Positions 26,595-36,416 are shown, counted from the first letter of the stretch. The stretch is 41,858 bases of DNA from an uncultured Scytonema sp. (GCA_937873135.1 CALMVQ010000298.1:1-41858); one strand, 5' to 3'. Notes: generated by a model not told the origin, from the letters alone. Numbers and translations: made by a program.

Positions 26595-27636
26595 GTGGTA
26601 GTACCTCTTCGGGGAATATAAATTGTTCGTGAGGCTGATCTTGAGGAGCCATCCAAGCGCGGATACCTTCGTTCAGCAAAATGTTCTTGGTATAGAAAGT
26701 TTCAAATTCTGGATCTTCTGCTGCCCGCAATTCTTGCGACACGAAGTCGTAAGCTCGCAGGTTGAGTGCCAAACCAACGATACCAACTGCACTCATCCAC
26801 AATCCAGTGACTGGCACAAACAACATGAAGAAGTGTAACCAGCGCTTGTTAGAGAAAGCAATTCCGAAAATCTGTGACCAGAAACGGTTTGCCGTCACCA
26901 TCGAGTAAGTTTCTTCAGCTTGTGTCGGATTGAAGGCACGGAAGGTGTTAGATCCTTCTCCATCTTCAAACAAGGTGTTTTCCACTGTCGCACCGTGAAT
27001 GGCACACAGCAAGGCACCACCTAGGATACCTGCCACTCCCATCATGTGGAAGGGATTCAGTGTCCAGTTGTGGAAACCTTGTAGGAATAGTATGAATCGG
27101 AAGATTGCGGCGACACCAAAGCTTGGTGCAAAGAACCAGGATGATTGTCCCAGGGGGTACATCAAGAATACGCTGACGAATACTGCAATCGGTCCGGAAA
27201 AGGCGATCGCGTTATATGGACGTATTCCTACCAACCGCGCAATTTCAAATTGTCTCAGCATGAAGCCAATCAATCCAAACGCTCCGTGAAGCGCTACGAA
27301 TGGCCACAGGCCTCCTAACTGAACCCACCGGGTAAAGTCTCCTTGGGCTTCTGGTCCCCACAACAGCAACAGCGAATGTCCCATGCTGTCTGCTGGTGTC
27401 GATACTGCCACTGTGAGGAAGTTACATCCTTCCAAGTAGGATGATGCCAACCCATGGGTGTACCAAGATGTTACGAATGTTGTACCGGTCAGCCAACCGC
27501 CCAATGCTAGGAAGGCGCAGGGAAATAGTAATATTCCCGACCAACCTACAAATACAAAGCGATCGCGCTTCAACCAGTCGTCTAGAACGTCAAACCACCC
27601 TCTTCTACTGGGTGCACGTCCAACTGCGATGGTCAT
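26578..27636 (-). CDS. psbD: Photosystem II reaction-centre protein D2
   Basis: 352 residues, full length. It has the five-helix D1/D2 architecture, with the segments [30 protein letters not shown]-type helix (here [19 protein letters not shown]), [20 protein letters not shown] with the chlorophyll- and iron-ligand histidines, and the C-terminus [13 protein letters not shown]2 binds the reaction-centre pigments and the plastoquinone QA and contains the redox-active tyrosine YD. It overlaps psbC by 17 bp. Cyanobacteria usually have a second psbD copy elsewhere; this one, coupled to psbC, would be psbDI. Transcription should start in the 27637-28190 region, divergently from ycf4. Confidence 0.98.
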   Translation of the reverse strand: MTIAVGRAPSRRGWFDVLDDWLKRDRFVFVGWSGILLFPCAFLALGGWLTGTTFVTSWYTHGLASSYLEGCNFLTVAVSTPADSMGHSLLLLWGPEAQGDFTRWVQLGGLWPFVALHGAFGLIGFMLRQFEIARLVGIRPYNAIAFSGPIAVFVSVFLMYPLGQSSWFFAPSFGVAAIFRFILFLQGFHNWTLNPFHMMGVAGILGGALLCAIHGATVENTLFEDGEGSNTFRAFNPTQAEETYSMVTANRFWSQIFGIAFSNKRWLHFFMLFVPVTGLWMSAVGIVGLALNLRAYDFVSQELRAAEDPEFETFYTKNILLNEGIRAWMAPQDQPHEQFIFPEEVLPRGNAL

Positions 27637-28190
27637 TGACTAAACCTCTTTTTTACTAAAATTACCACGTTTTATGACAGTGGCAGGTAGAGCCATTGCT
27701 GGTCAACCAAGGTGCGACTGCCATGAGGAATTAAGGTTTTTTTTGACAATCTTAACTGCCGCGAGGCTAGTTGAGATTATGAGAAGGAGCCGCTTAGTCA
27801 GTCAGCATTTCTCACCTTTTTACGCCATAACCGCTACCAAAGCTAGTTATTTAACTAATAGTAGCTTAACAATTGTTAATTTATCACAATTTTGTTATGG
27901 TTTATATTCAATCTTTTTTTACAGGATGCAGTATTTCACACGAACATACTATTTATTATTAATATCAGAATTTTTACAATTGGACACACAATTTCTCATA
28001 AATCTTAAACAAGGAGTCAGCGAGGAATGAATCATCCTTAACATAGCTCTGGTTGAACAAGAGAAGCCAAGTAAGTCATATATGCTGATACACTCAAGGC
28101 TAAAAGCTTTCGCGGATTCGTTAAACTTGCTATATGTACTGCTTCAGTGGCAGACTTTCGACAGAGAATATCATATGCCAAGGTAGTTCA
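27637..28190. promoter_or_regulatory. Divergent promoter region between psbD and ycf4
   Basis: No credible gene in 554 bp, although an uninterrupted 118-codon frame runs through part of it on the plus strand (27674-28030) and does not look like a protein. The region must carry the psbD promoter and a long 5' leader on the minus strand and the ycf4 promoter on the plus strand. Confidence 0.5.
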
Positions 28191-28784
28191 ATGACGACAT
28201 CAACAACCATAAACAAGGGCGAGTCGCCAAACGGCGATAGTTCGGCACGCATCCTCCATCAGGAGATACTCGGTTCTCGTCGGTTTAGCAACTACTGGTG
28301 GGCAACTATCGTCCTTTCGGGAGCTACAGGCTTCTTACTAGCAGGAATTTCTAGTTATTTGAGAGTAAATTTACTTCCATTTAGTGACCCAACTCAACTT
28401 ATCTTCTTCCCACAAGGGCTAGTCATGGGATTATACGGTGTTGCGGGCTTACTTCTGAGCTTGTACCTTTGGTTAGTGATATTATGGGATGTAGGAGGCG
28501 GATACAACGAGTTTAATCGGGAAACGAGTTTAGTCAAAATCTTCCGTTGGGGATTCCCTGGCAAAAACCGTCGTATAGAACTTATCTTTCCGCTAAAAGA
28601 CGCGCAATCTATCCGTGTGGAAATTAGAGGAGGTTTGAATCCCAAGCGGGCAATTTCCCTGCGTGCTAAAGGTCGTAGAGACATTCCTCTCACACGCGTA
28701 GGTGAACCAATGTCATTAAAAGATTTGGAAATTCAAGCAGCAGAGTTGGCTCGCTTTTTGGGAGTACCACTAGAAGGACTGTAA
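28191..28784 (+). CDS. ycf4: Photosystem I assembly protein Ycf4
   Basis: 197 residues from the ATG at 28191 ([12 protein letters not shown]); in-frame upstream codons to 28134 do not look like Ycf4. Family features are [12 protein letters not shown] at about residue 30, two adjacent membrane helices ([19 protein letters not shown] and [20 protein letters not shown]), then [13 protein letters not shown] and a soluble domain ending [12 protein letters not shown]. Ycf4 is a thylakoid scaffold for photosystem I assembly: essential in Chlamydomonas, less so in cyanobacteria and tobacco. Its position divergent from psbD-psbC places PSI assembly and PSII core genes side by side. Confidence 0.96.
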   Translation: MTTSTTINKGESPNGDSSARILHQEILGSRRFSNYWWATIVLSGATGFLLAGISSYLRVNLLPFSDPTQLIFFPQGLVMGLYGVAGLLLSLYLWLVILWDVGGGYNEFNRETSLVKIFRWGFPGKNRRIELIFPLKDAQSIRVEIRGGLNPKRAISLRAKGRRDIPLTRVGEPMSLKDLEIQAAELARFLGVPLEGL

Positions 28785-28976
28785 GCATGAGCGCCTACAG
28801 TGCCGTCAGCTAACAGCAATTCGTGATATGGCTTGTAAGTATATTTAAGTCAGATGCTGATAGTGGAGTACTGATGGCTGAATGCTGATAAAGGTTTTTG
28901 GATTTTGAATTGTTCACTGAGTATACAATTAAAGATCTAACTAACCTGAAATTTCTTCTGGGTATGTAACTGAACA

Positions 28977-29759
28977 ATGCAGTTAAAAATTTCACGATTT
29001 GTCGTTACTCTTTTGATTGTTAGTGTGTTGATGTTGGGTGGCTGTTCAACAAATCAGGTCACCGCTAACTCTTCATCAGCATCCACAACGACTGAGGCAA
29101 ACACACAAACACTCACAGAGAAAACATTTGTATCTGAAGACACAAGCGAAACTGGAATGCAAGATTTACCTAGACTCGAAGGCAAGGCGACTGTGGTGAT
29201 GACCGTAAAAGGTTCACCAATTACCATTGAAGTAGACGGTGTTGATGCACCAATCACTGCTGGCAACTTTGTAGATTTAGTCCATCGTGGCGTCTACGAC
29301 GGTTTAGTTTTCCATAGAGTTATACGTCAACCGGAACCGTTTGTGGTTCAAGGTGGCGATCCTCAAACTAAAGATCCTAAATTTTCCGGTGCTGCAGGAA
29401 CAGGCAGTTTTACTGATCCAAAAACGGGACGTGCTCGCTATATACCTCTAGAAATTAAGTCAAAAGGGTCACAAAATCCAATTTACGATAAGACTTTCAA
29501 AGAAGCAGGTATTACTGAGCCGCCAGTCTTACAGCATAAGTTGGGTGCAGTCGCGATGGCGCGATCGCAAATGCCGAACTCAGCTTCCTCTCAGTTCTAC
29601 TTTGCTTTAGCCGATCTTAAATTCCTCGATGGCGACTATGCTGTGTTTGGCAATGTCACAAACGGAATGGATGTTGTTAACAAGATTCAACAAGGCGATC
29701 GCATTGACTCTGCGAAAGTCACAAAAGGTTTGGAACATTTGAAAAACGGCGGAAAATAA
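28977..29759 (+). CDS. Cyclophilin-type peptidyl-prolyl isomerase, lipoprotein
   Basis: 260 residues. A lipoprotein signal ends in the lipobox LMLGGC (Cys23), followed by a Ser/Thr-rich spacer (about 25-60). The cyclophilin domain spans about 70-258: ITAGNFVDLVHRGVYDGLVF with HRV, FVVQGGDPQTKDP, AVAMARSQMPNSASSQFYFA, and YAVFGNVTNGMDVV. It catalyses proline cis-trans isomerisation during folding, and being lipid-anchored it should work on the periplasmic or thylakoid-lumen side. It follows ycf4 after 192 bp on the same strand; a link to photosystem assembly is possible but only inferred. Confidence 0.93.
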   Translation: MQLKISRFVVTLLIVSVLMLGGCSTNQVTANSSSASTTTEANTQTLTEKTFVSEDTSETGMQDLPRLEGKATVVMTVKGSPITIEVDGVDAPITAGNFVDLVHRGVYDGLVFHRVIRQPEPFVVQGGDPQTKDPKFSGAAGTGSFTDPKTGRARYIPLEIKSKGSQNPIYDKTFKEAGITEPPVLQHKLGAVAMARSQMPNSASSQFYFALADLKFLDGDYAVFGNVTNGMDVVNKIQQGDRIDSAKVTKGLEHLKNGGK

Positions 29760-29903
29760 AAAATAGGGAGTGAGGAATATGGGATAGGAGGGAAGAGTAA
29801 TTTTTCACGCTCTACTACCCATTACCAACTCCCTGATGCCATGCGTGCTCCACGGGGGAACTCCCACAGGCAAATGGCTTATCCCCATTCCCTAAATTAA
29901 AAC

Positions 29904-31103
29904 TTGGTTGCAGTTGTTGTCACTGGTATTGGTTTAGTTTGCTCTTTGGGTGCAAGCGTAGAAGAGATCTGGCAACAATTAATAGCAAGTTACTCTGGAA
30001 TTAAGTTGCATCAACCGTTCCCAGAACTAGGACTACTTCCTCTTTCTTTGATTGGGAAACAACCAGCACACGTGAGAACGTTAACTCAACAGGTTGTTTC
30101 ATCTGTTTTGAGAGACGCGGGTTTAGTTCCTCCTTTGCCAAACTGTGGAGTGGTTATTGGATCGAGTCGCAGTCATCAAGCATCGTGGGAGAAGATGGCA
30201 CGGCAGATGTATTCGAGGAGTGAAAGAGAGGAACAGAGGGAGAGTGTGGAAAAACTCACGGAGTATCCCGATCCCCCCCTCTCGGGATACTCGCCGATCG
30301 CGTGGCTAGATAATTTACCGCATATGAACGCGATCGCAGCTGCTCGACAAATTGGTGCGACTGGGGTGGTGTTAGCACCAATGGCAGCTTGTGCGACGGG
30401 AATTTGGGCGATCGCTCAAGCTGCGTTACTAGTGCAAAGCGGGCAATGCCAACAAGTGATCGCCGGAGCAGTAGAAGCACCGATTACACCTCTGTCGATC
30501 ACTGGCTTTCAGCAGATGGGAGCATTAGCGAAAACAGGGGCTTATCCTTTTGACAGGCAACGGGAAGGCTTGGTGTTGGGAGAAGGTGCGGCTGTATTTG
30601 TCTTGGAATCAGCACAATCCGCAAAGCAGCGTCAGGGAAAGGTTTACGGTCAAATTCTTGGTTGTGGCTTGACAGCAGACGCATATCATATTTCATCAAT
30701 AGAACCTGAGGGAAGAAGTGCGATCGCTGCGGTGAAACAATGTCTGGAGCGCAGTCGCCTGAATAAGAGTGATATTGACTACATTCACGCTCATGGCACG
30801 GGCACTCTTCAAAATGACCGTGTAGAGAGTTCAGTGATTCAAAGATTATTTCCCCAACCAGTTGCAGTCAGTTCTACCAAAGGGGCTACAGGTCATACAC
30901 TTGGAGCATCAGGAGCTTTAGGTATAGCCTTTAGTCTCATGGCATTAAAGCATCAAATATTACCACCTTGCGTAGGATTAAAGCAACCAGAATTTGATTT
31001 AGATTTAGTGAAGACAGCCCGAGAAAGTCAAATCCAACACACATTATGTTTTAGTTTTGGATTTGGAGGTCAAAATGCAGTGGTAGCTTTAAGTCAATAT
31101 TAA
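29904..31103 (+). CDS. Beta-ketoacyl-ACP synthase, FabF-like
   Basis: 399 residues. This is a condensing enzyme of the thiolase fold that elongates acyl chains with malonyl-ACP. Catalytic triad: Cys163 in MAACATGIWA, His297 in HAHGTGT, and His331 in TKGATGHTLGASGA. A Gly-rich C-terminal loop reads SFGFGGQNAVV. No ATG precedes the first strand, so it appears to start with TTG at 29904 (MVAVVVTGIG). The segment at about 105-130 (SEREEQRESVEKLTEYPDPP) is longer and more charged than in FabF, which suggests a specialised rather than housekeeping synthase. No ACP or other fatty-acid genes adjoin it. Confidence 0.9.
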   Translation: MVAVVVTGIGLVCSLGASVEEIWQQLIASYSGIKLHQPFPELGLLPLSLIGKQPAHVRTLTQQVVSSVLRDAGLVPPLPNCGVVIGSSRSHQASWEKMARQMYSRSEREEQRESVEKLTEYPDPPLSGYSPIAWLDNLPHMNAIAAARQIGATGVVLAPMAACATGIWAIAQAALLVQSGQCQQVIAGAVEAPITPLSITGFQQMGALAKTGAYPFDRQREGLVLGEGAAVFVLESAQSAKQRQGKVYGQILGCGLTADAYHISSIEPEGRSAIAAVKQCLERSRLNKSDIDYIHAHGTGTLQNDRVESSVIQRLFPQPVAVSSTKGATGHTLGASGALGIAFSLMALKHQILPPCVGLKQPEFDLDLVKTARESQIQHTLCFSFGFGGQNAVVALSQY

Positions 31104-31201
31104 AAGAAACTAGCGATCGCATACCCCATACCCTTGAACGCTAAAAATTGGTATGATATATAAATGTATAAAAGTCCATAAAACTTAAAGATTGTTTATT
31201 A

Positions 31202-32584
31202 ATGCTGATATCCTCCTCTAGCTTGTCCAAGGTCAAAAACTTTGTAAAAGAAAAAATATTTTTTGGTAATGAACCCACAACCGATTTAATAGCAATCCTT
31301 ATTGTCTACTTTGTCCAAGGAATTGTAGGATTGGCACGTTTAGCAGTTAGCTTTTTCCTAAAAGATGAACTGGGGCTGACTCCGGCTCAAGTTGCAGTAT
31401 TCGTTGGGATAGGCGTTCTACCTTGGACGATCAAGCCACTGTTTGGATTCATTTCTGATGGCTTGCCTATATTTGGCTACCGACGACGTCCATACTTGAT
31501 TTTGTCTGGGATATTGGGAGCAATTTCCTGGGTAAGTCTGGCAACAATAGTTCACACACCTTCAACAGCCGCATTGGCGATTGGACTTACTTCTCTTTCC
31601 GTTGCTGTTAGTGATGTGATTGTTGACTCACTGGTTGTTGAACGCGCAAGAGGAGAATCTCAAGCTAAAGCAGGTTCTCTCCAATCACTTTGTTGGGGTA
31701 CTGTAGCCTTCGGAGGGTTGATCACTGCTTACCTGAGCGGTATACTTTTAGAGCATTTCACCACCCGCACTGTCTTTTGGCTGACTGCCTTATTCCCTTT
31801 GATAATCTCAGCAGTGGCTTGGTTGATTCCTGAATCACCAGTAGATAAAACCGCTGAAAGTAGCTCAAAGCACTTTCAAACGGTGAAGTATCAAATGGGG
31901 CAACTACGTAAAGCCGTTACTCAGAAATCAATTTGGTTACCGACAGCATTTCTCTTCGTGTGGCTTGCCACCCCGACTGCAGAATCAGCGTTTTTCTTCT
32001 TCACAACAAATGAACTGCATTTTGAACCAGAATTTTTGGGACGAGTGCGTTTGGTGACAAGTTTTGCCTCTTTAATAGGTGTTTGGATTTTTCAACGTTT
32101 CCTCAAAAGTGTTTCCTTTCGGGTTATCTTTGGCTGGAGCGCTGTGATCTCGGCTGTGTTGGGCATGACAATGTTGGTGTTAGTCACTCACACAAATCGC
32201 ACTCTTGGTATAGATGACCATTGGTTTAGTATCGGTGATAGTCTTATTCTCACTGTCATGGGGGAAGTTGCCTACATGCCCGTGTTGGTTCTTGCGGCAA
32301 GGCTTTGTCCTCCAGGAGTGGAAGCAACGTTGTTTGCCCTCATAATGTCAGTGCGGAACTTGGGAGGATTTATTTCCTACGAACTAGGAGCAGTGCTGAT
32401 GCATTGGTTAGGAATTACGGAAACTAACTTTAATGCCATGTGGCTGTTGGTGATCATTACGAACCTGAGCAAACTATTACCACTGCTATTTCTTAATTGG
32501 CTTACTACGACAGACTCCCAAAACCAGACACCAACATTTCCAGCAGCATCAGCAGAAGATGGGAAATTAGCAATCAGCAATTAG
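31202..32584 (+). CDS. BT1-family (folate/biopterin) transporter
   Basis: 460 residues, about 12 membrane helices, major-facilitator type. BT1-family marks include LARLAVSFFLKDELGLTPAQ, PWTIKPLFGFISDGLPIFGY with the RRRPYL basic turn, and ALAIGLTSLSVAVSDVIVDS. Characterised cyanobacterial and plant members carry folates, pterins or related compounds across the membrane. The ATG at 31202 gives a short cytoplasmic N-terminus. The carotenoid oxygenase gene starts 28 bp after its stop codon, so the two are probably co-transcribed; whether the substrates are related is unknown. Confidence 0.9.
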   Translation: MLISSSSLSKVKNFVKEKIFFGNEPTTDLIAILIVYFVQGIVGLARLAVSFFLKDELGLTPAQVAVFVGIGVLPWTIKPLFGFISDGLPIFGYRRRPYLILSGILGAISWVSLATIVHTPSTAALAIGLTSLSVAVSDVIVDSLVVERARGESQAKAGSLQSLCWGTVAFGGLITAYLSGILLEHFTTRTVFWLTALFPLIISAVAWLIPESPVDKTAESSSKHFQTVKYQMGQLRKAVTQKSIWLPTAFLFVWLATPTAESAFFFFTTNELHFEPEFLGRVRLVTSFASLIGVWIFQRFLKSVSFRVIFGWSAVISAVLGMTMLVLVTHTNRTLGIDDHWFSIGDSLILTVMGEVAYMPVLVLAARLCPPGVEATLFALIMSVRNLGGFISYELGAVLMHWLGITETNFNAMWLLVIITNLSKLLPLLFLNWLTTTDSQNQTPTFPAASAEDGKLAISN

Positions 32585-32612
32585 CAATCAGCAAAATTTA
32601 CAGACAGTTGGT

Positions 32613-34133
32613 ATGCAGAGTTTTCAACTTTACGAACGCGCCTCTACAGTTCCAGAAACGTCCTACACTCGTGGAGATTGGCGAACAGGATATGAATCCT
32701 TAAAGCAGGAGTTTGATTATTGGATTGATCATGTTGAAGGACAAATTCCTCCAGAACTACAGGGTACATTGTTTAGAAATGGCCCTGGTTTACTGGATGT
32801 AAATGGGCAAAGAATTCATCATCCCTTTGATGGAGATGGTATGATTAGCCGCATAACCTTCTCTAATGGTCGTGCCCATTTCCGCAACCGTTTTATCCAC
32901 ACCGCCGCTTATCTAGAAGAACAAAAAGCTGCCAAAATTCTTTATCGCGGTGTTTTCGGTACACAAAAACCAGGGGGTTGGTGGAATAATGCCTTTGACT
33001 TTAAACTGAAAAATATTGCTAACACCAATGTTATTTATGTAGGTGGTAAACTGCTAGCACTATGGGAAGCGGCTGAGCCTCATCGCCTCGATCCATACAC
33101 GTTGGAAACTTTGGGAAAAGAACACTTCAACGGTGTTTTGTCAGAAGGGGAAGCTTTTGCAGCACATCCACGCTTCGATCCTAGTTGTGCTGCGGATGAC
33201 GGCGCTTCTTGCATGGTCAACTTTTCCATCAAGCCCGGACTATCGAGTACAATTACTATTTTCGAGCTTGATCTGACAGGTAAAGTATTAAGGAAGCACG
33301 CTCATAGTGTTCCTGGTTTTGCCTTCATCCATGATTTTGCTATTACCCCGAATTACTGCATATTCTTCCAAAATTCCATTGCCTTCAACCCCATACCTTT
33401 TGCTGTGGGATTACGTGGTGCTGGAGAATGTGTGAAGTTTCAGCCAAATCAACCAACTCGTGTCATTGTTATTCCTCGTACCCCACCCCAATCCCGAGAG
33501 CAAGATAGGAGGAACTCAAGAGGAGTACAAATTCTAGAAACCCAATCGGGTTTTGTCTTCCACCATGCCAATGCTTTTGAGGTGGGAGATGAGATTGTGG
33601 TTGATTCTATTTGCTACGAATCTTTGCCAGAAGTAGAATCAGGAAGTGATTTTCGGGAAGCAGATTTTGATGCCCTTAAGCCCGGACATCTTTGGCGGTT
33701 CCGTCTTAATCTGAAAGAAAAAACTGTCCATGGGGAGTTGACTGTTGACCACTGTTGTGAATTTCCCGCCGTACATCCCAATCATGTGGGACGCCCCTAT
33801 CGGTACTTATATATAGGTGCTGCTCACGCACAGACTGGTAACTCTCCTTTGCAAGCATTTATGAAAGTTGATTTAGAATCGGGAGAACGACAAGTTTGGA
33901 GTGCAGCCCCGCGAGGTTTTGCCAGTGAACCAGTTTTTGTCCCTCGCCCAGGTTCAGAAAAGGAAGATGATGGTTGGGTGCTGGCTTTAGTTTACAACTC
34001 TGAACACCATCGTTCAGATGTGGTGATTTTGGATGCCAATGATTTTAGTCAGAAACCAGTAGCACGTTTGCATCTAAAGCATCATATTCCCTATGGCTTG
34101 CATGGTAGTTTTACGAACGAGGTGTTTGCCTAA
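32613..34133 (+). CDS. Carotenoid cleavage oxygenase (RPE65/CCD family)
   Basis: 506 residues, a seven-bladed propeller with a non-haem Fe(II) centre. The four iron-binding histidines are visible: H185 in AAHPRFD, H240 in FIHDFAIT, H317/H318 in FHHANAFE, and H497 in YGLHGSF. The N-terminal PPELQGTLFRNGPGLLDVNG is typical. Such enzymes cleave carotenoids or apocarotenoids oxidatively at a double bond to give retinal-like or shorter apocarotenals. The overall sequence resembles the cyanobacterial apocarotenoid 15,15'-oxygenase / NosCCD type, but bond specificity cannot be read from sequence. It lies 28 bp downstream of the BT1-type transporter gene and is followed by a clear hairpin terminator. 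Confidence 0.94.
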   Translation: MQSFQLYERASTVPETSYTRGDWRTGYESLKQEFDYWIDHVEGQIPPELQGTLFRNGPGLLDVNGQRIHHPFDGDGMISRITFSNGRAHFRNRFIHTAAYLEEQKAAKILYRGVFGTQKPGGWWNNAFDFKLKNIANTNVIYVGGKLLALWEAAEPHRLDPYTLETLGKEHFNGVLSEGEAFAAHPRFDPSCAADDGASCMVNFSIKPGLSSTITIFELDLTGKVLRKHAHSVPGFAFIHDFAITPNYCIFFQNSIAFNPIPFAVGLRGAGECVKFQPNQPTRVIVIPRTPPQSREQDRRNSRGVQILETQSGFVFHHANAFEVGDEIVVDSICYESLPEVESGSDFREADFDALKPGHLWRFRLNLKEKTVHGELTVDHCCEFPAVHPNHVGRPYRYLYIGAAHAQTGNSPLQAFMKVDLESGERQVWSAAPRGFASEPVFVPRPGSEKEDDGWVLALVYNSEHHRSDVVILDANDFSQKPVARLHLKHHIPYGLHGSFTNEVFA

Positions 34134-34157
34134 TATTACCTTTGTGCATTTAGCCTA

Positions 34158-34186
34158 AAACCCATCGCTTAAAAGGCGATGGGTTT
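34158..34186 (+). terminator. Hairpin terminator after the carotenoid oxygenase gene
   Basis: AAACCCATCGC pairs with GCGATGGGTTT (11 bp) around a 7-nt loop, 24 bp beyond the stop codon. The U-tract is short, so termination strength is uncertain. Confidence 0.65.
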
Positions 34187-34197
34187 GACTTATCTTC

Positions 34198-34326
34198 ATA
34201 TCATGTTCGGTAAATGAGTTATAAATAAAAGATAGGTTCGTAGTTGCGCTTTAGCGCTCTTAAAAGTTTGAGAGCGCTAAAGCGCAACTACAAACATTAT
34301 TATAAGTGTTCAACAGAACATGATAT
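34198..34326. mobile_element. MITE-like palindromic element
   Basis: 129 bp bounded by an exact 11-bp terminal inverted repeat, ATATCATGTTC (34198-34208 and 34316-34326). Its centre is a perfect 21-bp stem (34240-34260 with 34271-34291, core GCGCTTTAGCGCT) around a 10-nt loop, with partial complementarity between. It has no coding capacity. The rest of the gap to 34546 shows no gene. Confidence 0.65.
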
Positions 34327-34546
34327 CAGCCCTCCTGGTAATTCATGTTTGCAGAAATACTGATGGCAGATGTGACCAAGGGCATCGCACCTCTTCATTG
34401 TTATCGCTTTTTAATACATCTGCACTGCTATTGACTTCAGTTGCCGACATCTCATAGTTTGTGACACTATTGAGTGCAGAATGTGGGTTACAACTTCCTG
34501 TGTATCCTAAAACCGATTGTCTTTGGGTGTTCTCAATCCATCTCAA

Positions 34547-35818
34547 ATGTTAAGAACTATGTGCATCTACTCTTTATCATTTCCAGCAAGAAGAACAATT
34601 TCTGATCAAGTAACCATCTTCTTGATAGCTCCAAATGTTTCTGAACAAATGGGAGGAGAAGCGATGAAAGCACTCCAGATTTCTCAGCAGCTTAAGCGGA
34701 TTCACCCGAATACGATTCAAATAACTCATGAGCGTAACAAGATGGAGATTCGTAGGCATTTGAAGCTAGAGGACGTGCTATTCGTCAAGGATGATTGGAT
34801 AACAATTTTCCTGTGGAAATCCTTAGTTTTTCAGTGGTTGGTTGATGCTTGGTTTTCTCAAAAAGCCATTGCGATCGCTGAAGATTATGTTAGGGAAAAT
34901 AAATTAGATCCCAGCAAGGTGATTATTCACCAGACAGAGCCAAACTCCCCGGTAATCCCTCGAACGATCTCTAAAAATTTCTATAACGTTTTCGGGCCTA
35001 TCAATGGAAACATCTACTATCCCGAAATATTTAGAACGAAAGAAACTTTCAAGACTAAGCTTAGACGTATACTCCATATCCCATTTCAAAAATTTAACAG
35101 CCTCTTCTTTCGCGCAATAGCTAAAGCTGATTTGCTTTTCATCGCAGGTGGATCTCGAACGAAAAATTCGATGATCGCGGCAGGGGCACGACCTGAGAAA
35201 ATGATAGACTGCTTGGACTGTGGTATAAAAGACGAGATCCTCAACCGACCTAGAGTTGAACATAAGGGAGAAAACTTCAAATTTATTCACTTCGGGCGAT
35301 TAGTATTTCATAAATGTACATTTCTCATTATCGAAAGCTTAGTAAAGACAAAAAATCAAATTTCGTTAGATATTGTTGGTAAAGGGCCTGAGTTGGAACA
35401 TTGCCAAGCTCTCGCTAAAGAGCTTGGCGTTGAAGATCGCGTGAACTTCTTAGGTTGGTATACTAATCATGACGAACTACTCGATTCCCTGAAAAACTTT
35501 CGGGGATTTATCCTTCCCAGCATAGAGGATGCTAATGGCATTGTTGTTCAAGAGGCAATGGCATTAGGACTCCCCGCGATTTGTCTCGATTGGGGAGGAC
35601 CGCAACTTCTTGTCGAACACGGTGTAACAGGCTACTTAATTGAACCTAAAAATCAAGAATTTATCACTAATCACATCGCAAAGTACCTAGACGAATTAGC
35701 CGTAAATGGGGACTTAGCAGAGAAAATGTCTATAGCCTCTCGAGAAAGAGCTCAGAACTGGCGGTGGTCAAGTGTTATGAATCAATGGACTTACTACTAT
35801 TTAAAACTGCTAACGTGA
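34547..35818 (+). CDS. Glycosyltransferase, group 1 (GT4, GT-B fold)
   Basis: 423 residues from the ATG at 34547; the frame extends upstream to a TTG at 34517, and an ATG at 34559 is also possible. The N-terminal Rossmann half contains GGEAMKALQISQQLKR, and the C-terminal half has FIHFGRLVFHKCTFLIIESL, LDIVGKGPELEHCQALAKEL and the nucleotide-sugar site EDANGIVVQEAMALGLPAI. The family transfers a sugar from a nucleotide donor with retention, typically in exopolysaccharide, lipopolysaccharide or glycolipid synthesis; acceptor and donor are unknown. No membrane segment is obvious. The last codons and the stop lie inside a 16-bp perfect inverted repeat. Confidence 0.9.
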   Translation: MLRTMCIYSLSFPARRTISDQVTIFLIAPNVSEQMGGEAMKALQISQQLKRIHPNTIQITHERNKMEIRRHLKLEDVLFVKDDWITIFLWKSLVFQWLVDAWFSQKAIAIAEDYVRENKLDPSKVIIHQTEPNSPVIPRTISKNFYNVFGPINGNIYYPEIFRTKETFKTKLRRILHIPFQKFNSLFFRAIAKADLLFIAGGSRTKNSMIAAGARPEKMIDCLDCGIKDEILNRPRVEHKGENFKFIHFGRLVFHKCTFLIIESLVKTKNQISLDIVGKGPELEHCQALAKELGVEDRVNFLGWYTNHDELLDSLKNFRGFILPSIEDANGIVVQEAMALGLPAICLDWGGPQLLVEHGVTGYLIEPKNQEFITNHIAKYLDELAVNGDLAEKMSIASRERAQNWRWSSVMNQWTYYYLKLLT

Positions 35819-35834
35819 CAGTTTTAAATAGTAG
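35794..35834 (+). terminator. Hairpin spanning the glycosyltransferase stop codon
   Basis: CTACTATTTAAAACTG (35794-35809) and its exact complement (35819-35834) enclose a 9-nt loop that contains the TGA stop codon. The stem is AT-rich with no T-run after it, so it may be the trace of an insertion rather than a normal terminator. Confidence 0.55.
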
Positions 35835-35888
35835 CTACTCCCGAACCGCTATACATGAATACCGATGAGATAAACCGCACACGCACGC

Positions 35889-36257
35889 GTGATCGCCTGT
35901 TCTATCAGCGCGGAAATGCACTCAGGCTTTCAACCTCTGCGTCAGAATATGCCAATGAATTGCAGTGCAAAACTTCCAGGTAAGGGTATGGTTGGGGTAC
36001 AAAAAGATATAGACCGTATCACCGCCATTTGGCGACAATCTCGCCAAATGTTTGGCTCTGGTGGTAATATGTTGTTTGGCGACTTTACAATTCTTAATGC
36101 TATGTTTGCACCAGTAGCTATAAGATTCATAACTTATGAAGTGCAGTTAGATGCTATTGCCAAGGATTATGTTGAGGCAATTTTGGCACTCCCGGCAATG
36201 CAGGAATGGATACAAGCAGGTTTGGCTGAGGTAGAAATTATTTCCAATTTTGAGTAG
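35889..36257 (+). pseudogene. Glutathione S-transferase remnant (C-terminal domain only)
   Basis: About 122 codons match the all-helical C-terminal domain of a cyanobacterial GST: SISAEMHSGFQPLRQNMPMN, VQKDIDRITAIWRQSRQMFG, GNMLFGDFTILNAMFAPVAI and LPAMQEWIQAG. The N-terminal thioredoxin-like domain, which binds glutathione, is missing: the in-frame sequence upstream meets a stop at 35866-35868, and the glycosyltransferase gene lies just before it. The only start is a GTG (35889) inside the domain. It is almost certainly a truncated, non-functional gene whose 5' half was lost in a rearrangement next to the 16-bp inverted repeat. Confidence 0.8.
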
Positions 36258-36416
36258 TGTATACTTACATCAAAGCACCAAGAAAAATCGATTCGCATAC
36301 TCCTGTTAAGGTGATAGGGAGATGGGGTAATTCGGGAATGGGGAATGAAAAAATATGCGGGTTAGTTCAAAAAACCCGCAAGGAATGCATTTTAAGTTGA
36401 TTGATATTGACTTAAC

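Noticed and set aside
27674-28030. 118-codon frame between psbD and ycf4
   Set aside because: No family resemblance, and the region must hold the divergent promoters and leader of psbD.
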